DNA of 64,000 nt from Rhodospirillaceae bacterium (lineage in GTDB: Bacteria > Pseudomonadota > Alphaproteobacteria > Kiloniellales > DSM-21159). Both the position numbers and the translations under genes were made by a program. Of this stretch, positions 15,570-24,230 are shown one piece after another (position 1 is the stretch's first letter; every line of letters starts with the position of its first letter). Where the stretch lies: NCBI GenBank assembly GCA_006969625.1, contig CP030885.1, positions 4,165,430 to 4,229,429 on the forward strand, given 5' to 3'. Below the pieces are notes generated by a model. The model made no database searches. It worked only from the letters and a program-made list of their open reading frames with translations, and had not been told where the DNA came from.

Positions 15570-16795
15570 CTCAGGCTCCCGATCAGTTGCCTGAAGATCT
15601 GGCTCGGCGGCTCGACCCGCAGGCGCCACGCACCGCGCGCCGGCTTCAGGGCCTCGACGGAGAGTGCGCGGTCGGTCAGCGCGCGTACCCGCGCGACGAA
15701 CTTGCTGTGCGGTGCGTAAGCCGCGATCGACATGCGCGCATTGGCGGCCATGTCCAGCTCTACGCGGGCGTCGGGCAGGATCACCGCATCGCCGAGGTCG
15801 AACTTCTCGACGACCTGTGGCGGTTTCGGCGACAGCCGCTTGTCGGCCCGCGTCACGGCCAGACGCACGCGGCCCGCCGGACGGCTTTCGGCGCCGCGGG
15901 AATTCAGGAAGCCGGCTAGTGCCTTGACGTTGCCGAGGCGCTGATCGCAGGCCAAGACGACCTCGTCCGCCTCGCGGTAGAGGCGGTGAAAAACGCCGCC
16001 GGAGAAGTCGTAGTGGGCGGCGACCACGGTCCAAGGAAACCAGCGGCGCAGCACGGAGATCAAGGTCATCAGGTCGTAGTCGTACCACCCCTGCGACTGG
16101 TGGCGTTCGGGGTCGTCCTCCAGCAGGAAGATCCGCTCGTCGGCGGCGCGGGCGAAGGCCGTCTCGATCAGGCTGTCGTCGAAACGCCCGAGGTCGCCCA
16201 GGGCATCCGACAGGCTGTAGGGCTTTTGGCCCGTCTCCAGCATGTCGGCCAGGGCGCGCCCGGAGGTGAGATCGATCAGCAGAACCCGTTCCGCCGCGTC
16301 GCGGGCCACGATCTGTTCGGCGACGGCTTCCGCCAGGACGCTGACGCCGGTGCCCGGCAGCATGGCTAGCGTCGCCAGCACCGAGCCCCGCCGACCTCCC
16401 GTGCTGCGGCGTCCTTCGATCCAGCGCTGCAACTGGTCGGCCAGCCTGTCGCCGATCTCAGCCTTGTCGAGAAAGTCGCTGGCGCCCATGCGCATCGCGG
16501 CAAGCACCTGAGGACCGCTGAAATCCGCAGAGACGGCGATCACAGGTCGCTCCACCGCCACCTCCAGCACCTGCTGCAAGGCGGCCAGGCTGGCGCCGCC
16601 GTCGGCCGAGACCTCGTCCAGGTCGACCATCCAGGCATCCGGCCGCGCGCTCTCCGCCACTGCAGCCAGGGCGTCGGGCTCCGGCCGGCTGCGCTCGACC
16701 GCGACCTGGGGGTCGAGGGCGATGGCGATGCGTTCGGCAAGAATCTCGTCGTAGGACACGAGGCAGACGAGCGGCATGGCACGATCCAGGGTCAT
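15566..16795 (-). CDS. tadZ: TadZ/CpaE, receiver-like plus degenerate MinD-type ATPase (409 aa)
   Basis: Polar localisation factor for the Tad machine. Residues 8-125 form an atypical receiver (WMVDLDE, ASDFLDKA); residues about 140-390 follow the ParA/MinD fold (VLLIDLTSGRALADML ... VVLACDQRLGNVKALAGF). The deviant Walker A (usually KGGxG[A/T]T) is replaced by MLPGTGVSVLAEA, with no lysine, so ATP hydrolysis is doubtful. TadZ proteins often have weakened ATPase motifs. The ATG overlaps the stop of cpaC as ATGA. Confidence 0.85.
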   Translation of the reverse strand: MTLDRAMPLVCLVSYDEILAERIAIALDPQVAVERSRPEPDALAAVAESARPDAWMVDLDEVSADGGASLAALQQVLEVAVERPVIAVSADFSGPQVLAAMRMGASDFLDKAEIGDRLADQLQRWIEGRRSTGGRRGSVLATLAMLPGTGVSVLAEAVAEQIVARDAAERVLLIDLTSGRALADMLETGQKPYSLSDALGDLGRFDDSLIETAFARAADERIFLLEDDPERHQSQGWYDYDLMTLISVLRRWFPWTVVAAHYDFSGGVFHRLYREADEVVLACDQRLGNVKALAGFLNSRGAESRPAGRVRLAVTRADKRLSPKPPQVVEKFDLGDAVILPDARVELDMAANARMSIAAYAPHSKFVARVRALTDRALSVEALKPARGAWRLRVEPPSQIFRQLIGSLR

Positions 16796-18123
16796 GGCAG
16801 CAATCCGTGACGAAGCTGACGGGTCCGCACGCGCTCCTCGCCGAGCAGCATCTCCGCATCGCTGCGTCCTTCGACGACGCTTTCCTCTCCGGGCAGGCTC
16901 GGGATCTGGCTCGGGTTGAGCGGCGCCACCAGGCGCGGCGTCGCGACGATGATCAGTTCCTGGCGCTCGCGATTCTCGGCCGAGGTTCCGAAGAAGTAGC
17001 CGAGCACCGGGACTTCGGAGAGGCCGGGCACGCCATCGTCGGTGGAGCGCGAGGAGGAGGAAAGGAGCCCGGCGAGCACAAGCGACTGGCCGTCGCCGAG
17101 CTCCACTGTCGTGGAGGCGGCTCGCCGGGCGATACTCGGAACCGTCACGCCGCCGATGGAGACGCCGCGCGAGAAGTCCGGCTCCGAAACTTCCGGCTTG
17201 ATGCCGAGGACGATGCGCCGGTCGTTCAGGACCTTCGCGCTCACCTCCAGCCGGATGCCGAAACTGCGGAACTCGATGCCGATGGTGTTCTCGTCCTGCG
17301 GCACCGGGATCGGCAAGTCGCCGCCCACGATGAAGTCGGCCTCCTCGCCGCTGCGCACGGTCAGGGTCGGCTCGGCCAGGATCTGCGCGAGCTGGTTGCG
17401 GCTCAGGGCACCGAGCACGGCGCTGAAGCTGACGTCGGGTACCGCCAGGAAGAGGTTGAAGGCGTCGCTGATCGGCGGCTGACGCTCGCCCAGGGCGAGC
17501 CCCCCAGCGTTCGGATCGAAGACGTAGCTTTGCAACGTGTTCGGCCCGGTGATGGCGTACTGCATGGAGCTGGACAGGAAGCTCCAGTCGAAGCCGAGGC
17601 GTTGCAGGGCGGTGCTCGACACCGAGGCGAAGCGGACCTCGACGCTGACCAGTTGCGTCTGCAGGACGCGGGTCAGGTCGGTCACCTCCCCGGCGCCGTA
17701 GGCGCGTGCAAGCTGCAGCAGGCGGCGGTGTTCCTCGATGCTCGACACCGTGCCGCGCAGGACCACCCCGTTGGGGCTCTGCTCGACCTGGACGTCGCCG
17801 AGCGCGGCCATGCGCGCGACCGCGCGGCGCAATCCGCTGATGTCGCTGACGACGCGCACCAGGATGCGTTCGGGCCCCTCGCCCTCGCCGCTCCAAACCA
17901 GCAGGTCGGTCGTCCCCACCGCCTTGCCGGTGATCAGGGCCTCGCGCTCGCCGACCACGGCGATGTCGGCGACGGCTGGGTCGCCGACCGAGACCTGGTC
18001 GATCGGCGCGCTCCGCTCGATCAGCTTCTGCTGCCCGACCGGCAGGGTCAGCTCACGGGCGTCGGCCGCGGCTGCGCCGACGAGCATGAGGACGAGCGCA
18101 AGACCGGGGTACCAGAACTTCAC
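16792..18123 (-). CDS. cpaC: CpaC/RcpA, Tad outer-membrane secretin (443 aa)
   Basis: A signal peptide (KFWYPGLALVLMLVGAAAADA) is followed by an N-terminal pilus-anchoring domain (LTLPVGQQKLIERSAPIDQV), a BON-like segment (VQVEQSPNGVVLRGTVSS) and the secretin core (about 230-410) with the conserved VPVLGYFF and LIIVATPRLV stretches. It forms the pore through which the pilus exits. The start is GTG 18123, overlapping the cpaB stop as GTGA; no ATG gives the signal peptide. Confidence 0.92.
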   Translation of the reverse strand: MKFWYPGLALVLMLVGAAAADARELTLPVGQQKLIERSAPIDQVSVGDPAVADIAVVGEREALITGKAVGTTDLLVWSGEGEGPERILVRVVSDISGLRRAVARMAALGDVQVEQSPNGVVLRGTVSSIEEHRRLLQLARAYGAGEVTDLTRVLQTQLVSVEVRFASVSSTALQRLGFDWSFLSSSMQYAITGPNTLQSYVFDPNAGGLALGERQPPISDAFNLFLAVPDVSFSAVLGALSRNQLAQILAEPTLTVRSGEEADFIVGGDLPIPVPQDENTIGIEFRSFGIRLEVSAKVLNDRRIVLGIKPEVSEPDFSRGVSIGGVTVPSIARRAASTTVELGDGQSLVLAGLLSSSSRSTDDGVPGLSEVPVLGYFFGTSAENRERQELIIVATPRLVAPLNPSQIPSLPGEESVVEGRSDAEMLLGEERVRTRQLRHGLLP

Positions 18124-19037
18124 GGCCGATCTCCCAAGCTCTCGGTGACCACCTCGATGCTCGGCGTGCCGGCACGGATCACCACCACGCGGTGCGGTTC
18201 GCGGCCGACCGGTGGGGCGTCCGCCAGCTCCTCGCCCGTCTCCTCGCGATCGCCTGGCGGATCGCCGGTGCCGACCGCTCCGCGGGTCAGGTCGGCGAGC
18301 GACAGGAAGTCGAGCGGGCGCACCTCGTCGTCGGTGGGATGACGCAGGGCGAGATAGAAGGACCCGAGTTCGGCCAGCAGGTTGAGCGTGTTCGCCTGTT
18401 CGGCATCGACCGCCAGGGTTACGGTCTGGGCGCGCACCGCTTCGCCCTCGGTGCTGACCTGCAGGGCTTCGCCGAACGAGAGCACCTCGATATCCTGCAG
18501 CACGGCGAAGGAGCGCCGATCCGCCGTCAGGGTGGTCGGCGCCGCGACCTCGCCGGCCCGGCTCGGGGTCAGGCGCACGAAGACGTCCACCCGGTCGCCG
18601 GCCACCAGGAAGTTGCCGACGGCGATCTCGTCGGTAATGCGCAGCGCCACCGCGCGCTTGCCGGGCGGCACCAGCAGGGCGAGACCGCCGCGGCCGTCCG
18701 GCGAATCGGCGACGACCTGCCGGGTCACCACCTGGCCCGCTTCGATCGCCGTCAGCGCGGTCTTGCCCACCACCTCGCCGGGCCGCTGCCAGACGCCGGC
18801 CGGCACCGGCGCCTCGACGCTGATGGTCGAGAGCTGGGTGCCGGCGACGACGGCACCGCGGGCGATCCGCTCCGCCGCGATTACGACCGGCTGCAGGCGG
18901 ACTTCCGGCACCGAGGCCCGGGCGGAACTGCGAGTCCGTCCGTCGTCGCTGGCGAGCTGCGCCACGCCGAGCAGGCCGAAGCCGAGGCCGGCGATCACGA
19001 GCAGCCCGACGAGAAGCGGCAATCCCCTGAACGCCAT
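18120..19037 (-). CDS. cpaB: CpaB/RcpC, Tad pilus assembly protein with SAF domain (305 aa)
   Basis: N-terminal membrane anchor (LPLLVGLLVIAGLGFGLLGV), then a SAF/antifreeze-like domain (VVIAAERIARGAVVAGTQLS) and the RcpC beta-domain (KRAVALRITDEIAVGNFLVA, DRVDVFVRL). It stabilises the secretin in the periplasm. It starts three bases after the lone receiver gene. The C-terminus has a Pro/Glu-rich variable tail. Confidence 0.9.
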   Translation of the reverse strand: MAFRGLPLLVGLLVIAGLGFGLLGVAQLASDDGRTRSSARASVPEVRLQPVVIAAERIARGAVVAGTQLSTISVEAPVPAGVWQRPGEVVGKTALTAIEAGQVVTRQVVADSPDGRGGLALLVPPGKRAVALRITDEIAVGNFLVAGDRVDVFVRLTPSRAGEVAAPTTLTADRRSFAVLQDIEVLSFGEALQVSTEGEAVRAQTVTLAVDAEQANTLNLLAELGSFYLALRHPTDDEVRPLDFLSLADLTRGAVGTGDPPGDREETGEELADAPPVGREPHRVVVIRAGTPSIEVVTESLGDRP

Positions 19038-19040
19038 GAC

Positions 19041-19418
19041 TCACGTCTCCTCGATGGCCGAAAGCAGGTTTCGGATCAGCGTCGGCTCCAGCGGCTTGGG
19101 CAGGATGGTGACGATCGGCAGGCCCCGCTGCTCGGCACGCTCAATCGCCATCTCGTCGCCGCTCATCAGCACGATCCGGGTGTCCGGACGAAGCGAGCCC
19201 ATGGCCTCGGCCGCGCGCGCGCCGTCCCAAATCGGCATGTTGATGTCCATCAGGATCAGGTCGAAGCGGCCGCCGTGCAGGGCGGCCAGCGCATTCTGCC
19301 CATCGTGGTCGACGCTGACGCGATGGCCGGCCGCCTGCACCAGGCCGGCCAGTTCCTCGGCCAGCTCGCGGTCGTCGTCGACGACCAGCACTTCCAACCG
19401 GCGCATGCAGGTGCTCAC
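19041..19418 (-). CDS. single-domain response regulator inside the Tad operon (125 aa)
   Basis: A complete CheY-like receiver with no output domain: acidic triad DDD near residue 14-16, phospho-acceptor D58 (LILMDINMP), Ser switch in VLMSGDE and Lys in LPKPLE. The GTG at 19418 overlaps the kinase stop (GTGA), the same coupling used elsewhere in this operon; an ATG at 19406 is the alternative. It is probably the direct partner of the adjacent kinase, acting through protein contacts or as a phosphorelay intermediate. Confidence 0.88.
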   Translation of the reverse strand: MSTCMRRLEVLVVDDDRELAEELAGLVQAAGHRVSVDHDGQNALAALHGGRFDLILMDINMPIWDGARAAEAMGSLRPDTRIVLMSGDEMAIERAEQRGLPIVTILPKPLEPTLIRNLLSAIEET

Positions 19419-21148
19419 GGCTGGGCCTCCCCCAGCCGATCCTCGCGGCGACGCGGGCCGGCGCGCGACCCGTCCGCATCGCCCTCTAGATCGGCGGCCA
19501 GAGGCAGCTCGATCGTGAAGACCGCTCCGCAGTCGTCGTTCTCGACCTCGATGAGCCCATGCATCTCGCCGAGCAGCTCGAGCACGATGCTGAGGCCCAG
19601 ACCGCTGCCCTTCCCGGCTTCCTTCAGGGTGAAGAAGCGGTCGAAGACGCGCTGCTTCAACTCGTCCGGGATGCCGCCGCCGTTGTCGCGCACGCGGATG
19701 CGGGCGACGCGCTCGGACGGCTCGGCCCGCGCCTCGATGGCGACCCAGCCGATGTCCGACAACCGCCCATCGTGGCGCGCCTGCACCACCGCGTCGCGGC
19801 CGTTGCTGACGAGGTTGATCAAGACCTGCTGCAGGCTGACCGGGTGCCCGGCGATGTCGTGGTCGGCGCCGTCGAGGCGCACCTCCAGGCGGACGTCGCT
19901 GCGCGCCAGGCTGCCGTGCATGAACTCCTGCACGCCCTGCAGCACCTGGCTGAGCCGGGCGCGCGGCTGGCCGCGGCGGTCCTGACCGGGGTGCGCCAGC
20001 CGGCGGATCGAGTTGACGATCTGTCCGACCTTGTCGACGTTCTGCTGGATACGCCGCAGGCGCTGCGTCAGGTCGCCGAGATCCTGGTCCGTCTCCAGCC
20101 GGCCGAGCGCCAGGCGGGCGTTCTCCGCCGCCATGCTGATGACCGTCAACGGCTGGTTCACCTCGTGCGCGATCACGCTCATCAGTTCGCCCATCGAGGC
20201 GAACTTGGCGAGGCTGGCGAGGGTGCGCCGCCGCTGCTCGCTCTCGAAGGCATAGCGGGCGAACAGGGCGAGGCGCTGCATCAGGATCTCGGCGCGATCC
20301 GGAAAGCCCCCGGCGGAGCCGGCGACGAGTACGAAGAAGGCGGTCTCGCGCTCGATCTGAAGACGGGTGACCAGGGCCGGCCGGTCGAACGCCAAGGACG
20401 CCGGCGCCCGGCGCCCGTCGGCGCGCCCCGGTTGCAGGATTCCGCTCAGCTCCGCCAGGCGGGCGACGCTCTCGTGCTCGGCCAGCAGATCCCCGGTCTG
20501 GCGCAGGGCCAGCCCCAAGTGCTCGTCCGCGCTCGCCGCGGTGACCGCCAGCTCGCCATTGGCCTGGCGCTGCAGAACCATGCCGAGGCTGTAGGGAATC
20601 ACCTTCGAGAACTCGCCCATGATGCGGCTGCAGACCTGCTGCAGGCCCTGCGCCTCCAGGATGGCCCGGACGCAGGCCAGCAGCACCTCGGCCTCCTGCC
20701 GCAACCGGCGCTCGGCCTCGACGAGGATCATCTGCTCGCGGATCTGGCGTGCGGCCCAAGCGGCCTGACCGAGGGACAGGCCGCTGACCTGGGAGTCGAA
20801 GGCGTACATGACGCCGCCCGGGCCGTCGGCATGCGGCACGGCGACGACGAAGAGCGGAACCGGCGTCCCCGTCTCCGCCACCGCTCCCTCGAAGCAGAAC
20901 AGGGGGCCCTCGGGTAGCGCCGGTCCGTCGCCGCCGTCGTAGGGCACCTGGGCCGCCAGGGCTTCGAACCAGCGGCGTCCGCGCAGGCGTGCCAGCGGCA
21001 ATGCCTGACCGCGCGGGCTGAGCGCCGCGGTGCGACTGATCCGCTGATGCCTGTCGACGTCGAGCACCAGGTCGGGGCACAGGGTGCGCAGCGCCTGCGC
21101 CGCCTCCCCGTGCTCCGACCCGCGCTCGACTGCCGTGCCGTTGACCAC
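19415..21148 (-). CDS. soluble sensor histidine kinase inside the Tad operon (577 aa)
   Basis: No membrane segments, so it senses a cytoplasmic cue. The N-terminal 120 residues look PAS-like (LFVVAVPHADGPGGVMYAFD), and residues about 150-300 look GAF-like. The HisKA helix has H328 in AHEVNQPLTVI, a sequence typical of the FixL/DctB-type kinases. The ATPase domain shows NLVSNGRDAV, RVRDNGGGIP and GSGLGLSIV. It starts at GTG 21148, 50 bases after the pilin gene. Gene order argues that it phosphorylates the next-encoded receiver and perhaps the other three regulators in this region. Confidence 0.9.
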   Translation of the reverse strand: MVNGTAVERGSEHGEAAQALRTLCPDLVLDVDRHQRISRTAALSPRGQALPLARLRGRRWFEALAAQVPYDGGDGPALPEGPLFCFEGAVAETGTPVPLFVVAVPHADGPGGVMYAFDSQVSGLSLGQAAWAARQIREQMILVEAERRLRQEAEVLLACVRAILEAQGLQQVCSRIMGEFSKVIPYSLGMVLQRQANGELAVTAASADEHLGLALRQTGDLLAEHESVARLAELSGILQPGRADGRRAPASLAFDRPALVTRLQIERETAFFVLVAGSAGGFPDRAEILMQRLALFARYAFESEQRRRTLASLAKFASMGELMSVIAHEVNQPLTVISMAAENARLALGRLETDQDLGDLTQRLRRIQQNVDKVGQIVNSIRRLAHPGQDRRGQPRARLSQVLQGVQEFMHGSLARSDVRLEVRLDGADHDIAGHPVSLQQVLINLVSNGRDAVVQARHDGRLSDIGWVAIEARAEPSERVARIRVRDNGGGIPDELKQRVFDRFFTLKEAGKGSGLGLSIVLELLGEMHGLIEVENDDCGAVFTIELPLAADLEGDADGSRAGPRRREDRLGEAQP

Positions 21149-21198
21149 CGATGCCGTCCCCCTCAGACAGGCGCCTCAGGCGCCCCGGCCCTTGCGCG

Positions 21199-21408
21199 TC
21201 AGCTCGGACAGGTGATCGACACGCCGGACACGCCGGAGATCTCCGTGCAGACGGAGTCGAAGATCTGGCTGACGCCCGAGCCGACCGGATCCAGAACCGA
21301 GATCGCGGCAACCGAGATCAGTGCTGCGATCACGGCGTATTCGACGGCGGCCGTGCCGCTGCAGTCATCAATCAGATCGCGGACCATACGCTTGAACCAC
21401 TTGGTCAT
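21199..21408 (-). CDS. flp: Flp/Fap-type pilin (69 aa)
   Basis: Short basic leader MTKWFKRMVRDLIDDCSG, then TAAVEYAVIAALISVAAISV. Cleavage after G18 puts Glu at +5 and Tyr at +6, the Flp prepilin hallmark. The mature pilin is about 51 residues with two Cys (one in TEISGV context upstream, one near the C-terminus), which could form a disulfide. It is the major subunit of the Tad pilus and the substrate of the TadV peptidase at 25145-25612. It is unusual in sitting mid-operon, after tadE and a small gene, rather than first. Confidence 0.93.
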   Translation of the reverse strand: MTKWFKRMVRDLIDDCSGTAAVEYAVIAALISVAAISVLDPVGSGVSQIFDSVCTEISGVSGVSITCPS

Positions 21409-21411
21409 CTG

Positions 21412-21675
21412 TCAGTCCCCCTCGTCGGAGATTTGGAAGTCGAGTTCCGGCGACGAAATCTCGGTCTCGTAGATCTCGGTCGCTTCCTCGCCTGTCGGTC
21501 CTTGCGACAGGCGTTCTGCGAGCCCCGGCTTGGACTGCCACTGGAGCTCGAGAATGGTGCGCGCGGCGCTCGGCCGCTCTGCCTCGTCGGTCTGGCGCGA
21601 GGCCGGTTGCTCGTCGGCTTCGACGCGGTCGGCCGCCAGCATCAGCAACAGAACGAACAGCGATTCCCTGATCAT
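21412..21675 (-). CDS. small secreted protein of unknown function in the Tad operon (87 aa)
   Basis: MIRESLFVLLLMLAADRVEA is a signal peptide; the mature part is acidic and mostly disordered-looking, ending SSPELDFQISDEGD. The ATG overlaps the tadE stop (ATGA) and the gene ends 3 bases before the pilin start, so it is firmly in the operon. No match to TadF or RcpB recognised. It could be a periplasmic or pilus-associated accessory. Confidence 0.7.
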   Translation of the reverse strand: MIRESLFVLLLMLAADRVEADEQPASRQTDEAERPSAARTILELQWQSKPGLAERLSQGPTGEEATEIYETEISSPELDFQISDEGD

Positions 21676-22109
21676 GGCGCCCCCACCAGCACGTTGCGTT
21701 GGGACTCGAAGCCGGTTGCGCTCGGCACGAAGGGCAGCGGCGGCACCACGCGACAAGTCTCCTGGCGCGCGGTGTCGTAGGACACGCTGACGGTGACCCA
21801 TTGCCCGTCGTCGCTCAGTTCGGCGGCGGCGCAGGCAGGAAACAGGAAGGTGCCCAGCACCTGGTCGTCGAGCGCCTCGAAGATGGCCTGCCGGTCGCCG
21901 GCGTCCTCGCCGACCCCCGCCCCGCGCGCCAGCTCCGCCGAGGCCCAGACGACCTGGTGCTGGATGAAGGTGCTCTCCCCCCAACTCAGCACCCCGAACA
22001 GCAACACGAGAAGCAGCGGCCCGATCACTGCGAACTCGACCAGCACGCCGCCCCTCCGGTCCCGGCCGAGACGTGCAAGCGCGATGGGCAGGGCCCGGCG
22101 GCGGGTCAT
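21672..22109 (-). CDS. tadE: TadE-like minor pseudopilin (145 aa)
   Basis: The N-terminus carries a basic leader, G-GVLVEFAVIGPLLLVLLFG, where cleavage after G20 would put Glu at +5, as expected of a TadE pseudopilin processed by TadV. One membrane helix is followed by a periplasmic domain with two Cys (FPACAAAEL, QETCRVV). The ATG overlaps the preceding gene's stop (ATGA). Confidence 0.85.
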   Translation of the reverse strand: MTRRRALPIALARLGRDRRGGVLVEFAVIGPLLLVLLFGVLSWGESTFIQHQVVWASAELARGAGVGEDAGDRQAIFEALDDQVLGTFLFPACAAAELSDDGQWVTVSVSYDTARQETCRVVPPLPFVPSATGFESQRNVLVGAP

Positions 22110-23893
22110 GACGCCACCAGCCTGATCTCGCCGCAGGACAGGCCGCCGACGGCCACGTCGGCGGTGCCGATCTGCACCCCGAGCGCCTGCAGCAACCCGT
22201 CGAGAACGGGGTCGAGGAGCGGCCCCAGAAGGCTCGCAAGCAAGCTTTGCAAGGCCGGCATGACGCTGTTGAGCAGCGTGTCGATCAGGCCGCTGAGCAG
22301 CAGGTTCACGCCCAGCGGCAGCCCGGGCAGCACCTCGAGAGAGAGCTCCAGGTCGTCGATCAGGTCGCTGCCGAGGCCGGTGACGAGCCCCGTGGTGCCG
22401 ACGGTGCGTTCGACCGGCGGCGAAAAACCCTCCAAGAAGCGCTCGCGGCTGGTGCTTCCCGAGACCTCCAGGTCGGCGACGCCGTTGACGCGCACCGCGG
22501 GAATGCCGAGCAGCGAGGCCTGCAGCAGCATCGCGGGATCCGGATCCAATGCGCCGGGCGCGCTCAACGCCGCGTCGTCATAGTCTCCCAGGCCGACGCG
22601 GGCCACGCCCGGCGTTACGTCGAGATCGACGTAGCGCGCACCGCTCTCGGCATCGCAGCCGAGCGCCACCACGTCCGCCGTGGCCGGCGCGAGATCGACG
22701 AGGAGTTCGATATCGACCTGCAGGAGGCTGCCGACGATCGCCGCCACAGCCGGCGCGCTGTCGGTGTCGAGCCCGGCCGAGATGTCGAGGAAGACCCGAG
22801 ACTGCGCAGTGGATACGGTTGCGCCGTCCGGCGCGATGGCGATGGGCTCCGGCGCGACCACGACGTAGGCGCGCAAGTCGATGCCGAGGCCGGGCAAGGA
22901 CACCGCGACCTCGGTGGTCAGACCGTTCGTCCCATTGGCCAGTTCCGCCAAGACGCGGACAAGATCGAGGGCATTGACCAGGGTGCGGGCCGGGTCGACG
23001 CCGTAGGTGGTGTCGCCGACCTGCAAGTCGACCACGTCGCCGACGCGCAGCAGCGGATCGCCGGCCAGGTCGCCGGACAGCGCGGCCGCCGCCGCAGCGG
23101 CATCGGACAGCGCGCCCAATCCTTCGCCGGCATCGAGCGATTCGCCGAGCAGCGTCAGCCAGTCGGACAGGCTCAGCGTGGCGTCGAGGATCTCGTCGGG
23201 CGTCACCGCCGAGACGCCGGCTTCGATGGCAAGGCGCTCGAGCAAGGACAGCAGTTGCAGGTCGGTGTCGATCAGGCCCTGCCAGGCGACCGCCGAGAGA
23301 TTGACGCTGGTTCCCAGCAGGGAGCCGAACAGGCCGTTCAGCAGGGCGCTGTCCTGGGTGTCGACCGTGGCCAGGGAACTGGCGATCGCGAGGCTGGCGA
23401 ACGCAGGCGTCTGCGCGGCAACGGCGGTGGCGCCGACGCGCGGCGTGCCCTCGCTCACCAGCCCCCGCAGGATGCCAAGGCCGGCGCGCTCGACGCTGAC
23501 GGAGACGGCGCGCGCGGTATCGGCGTCCGCGGCGAAGCGATTGCCCGTCGGATAGCGGAACCCGCCGTCGTCGGTCCGGCTCTGGTAGCCGCCGATGGCG
23601 ACCTCCGAGTCGTGGTCTAGACCGGTGAGCTGGCGCGTCAGGCTGGCCTCTGCGCGGCTGCGGGCCAACGCCTCGTCGGGCAGCGCCCTGGCGCCCTCGA
23701 GGGCAGCGATGTCGGCGACGGCCTGCATCTGCTGGCGCTGCGACAGCAACGTGCCGTAATCCAGCGCGAGGGCAGCGAAGCCGAACAGCGAGGGCATCGC
23801 CACCGCCATCCAGGCGACCACGGCGCCGCGGCAATCGCGCTTCAGGCAGGCGAGCACGCCCCGCCCCTGCCGTTTTTGCCCAGATGCAGACAT
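22106..23893 (-). CDS. TadG-like large pilus-associated protein, first gene of the Tad operon (595 aa)
   Basis: The N-terminal segment (DCRGAVVAWMAVAMPSLFG ... LSQRQQMQAVADIAALEGAR) is the membrane-anchored 'tadG' head found in Tad loci. The remaining 500 residues are predicted extracytoplasmic, with Leu/Gly/Asp-rich stretches and no von Willebrand A motif (no DxSxS), unlike many TadG proteins. Two Cys lie near the C-terminal half and end. ATG 23893 is used; a TTG three codons upstream is possible. The 650-bp AT-rich region before it should hold the operon promoter. Confidence 0.75.
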   Translation of the reverse strand: MSASGQKRQGRGVLACLKRDCRGAVVAWMAVAMPSLFGFAALALDYGTLLSQRQQMQAVADIAALEGARALPDEALARSRAEASLTRQLTGLDHDSEVAIGGYQSRTDDGGFRYPTGNRFAADADTARAVSVSVERAGLGILRGLVSEGTPRVGATAVAAQTPAFASLAIASSLATVDTQDSALLNGLFGSLLGTSVNLSAVAWQGLIDTDLQLLSLLERLAIEAGVSAVTPDEILDATLSLSDWLTLLGESLDAGEGLGALSDAAAAAAALSGDLAGDPLLRVGDVVDLQVGDTTYGVDPARTLVNALDLVRVLAELANGTNGLTTEVAVSLPGLGIDLRAYVVVAPEPIAIAPDGATVSTAQSRVFLDISAGLDTDSAPAVAAIVGSLLQVDIELLVDLAPATADVVALGCDAESGARYVDLDVTPGVARVGLGDYDDAALSAPGALDPDPAMLLQASLLGIPAVRVNGVADLEVSGSTSRERFLEGFSPPVERTVGTTGLVTGLGSDLIDDLELSLEVLPGLPLGVNLLLSGLIDTLLNSVMPALQSLLASLLGPLLDPVLDGLLQALGVQIGTADVAVGGLSCGEIRLVAS

Positions 23894-24006
23894 CACTCTC
23901 AACGACCTTGCGCTTGAGCTTCGGTGTCTTCAGCAGCGGCGACGAACGTGACCGATCCAAAAATCGACCACAACCTGGGTTTGTCCCATTTTGGTGTGAA
24001 GTCCCT

Positions 24007-24026
24007 TCGGATATTGCGGTATCCGA
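24007..24026. promoter_or_regulatory. 7-6-7 inverted repeat upstream of the Tad operon
   Basis: TCGGATA-TTGCGG-TATCCGA is a perfect dyad about 115-135 bp before the first start codon of the operon. Size and symmetry suit a dimeric regulator. The binding protein is unknown. Confidence 0.5.
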
Positions 24027-24027
24027 G

Positions 24028-24042
24028 TAAAAAACTGGTTAA
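24028..24042 (-). promoter_or_regulatory. possible CtrA site (TTAA-N7-TTTA)
   Basis: On the minus strand the sequence reads TTAA-CCAGTTT-TTTA, one base off the CtrA consensus TTAA-N7-TTAA. CtrA controls pilin/cpa genes in Caulobacter, so the location fits. It directly abuts the inverted repeat 24007-24026. Confidence 0.4.
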
Positions 24043-24098
24043 CCTTGGATAAACTCGCGTGTTCTGGGTGCAGTCCGCATTTACCAGGCCGGGAAATT

Positions 24099-24127
24099 TT
24101 GACGAAGATTACAATCATTCATATTGT
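24099..24127 (+). promoter_or_regulatory. promoter-like pair TTGACG-17-TATTGT on the plus strand
   Basis: Good -35 and acceptable -10 hexamers with 17-bp spacing. No recognisable gene follows on this strand; small hairpins at 24159-24173 and 24231-24267 lie downstream. It could drive a short non-coding RNA running away from the pilus operon. AT-rich DNA yields such matches by chance, so confidence is low. Confidence 0.3.
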
Positions 24128-24230
24128 TTTCTTGTTTTCGGCTCGCTAAACACGTGTGCCGAGCTGCACTCGGGGATGCCCAAAAGTCATGGGTTTTTCT
24201 GTTAAACTATTGAAAAATATTAATTTGTTG

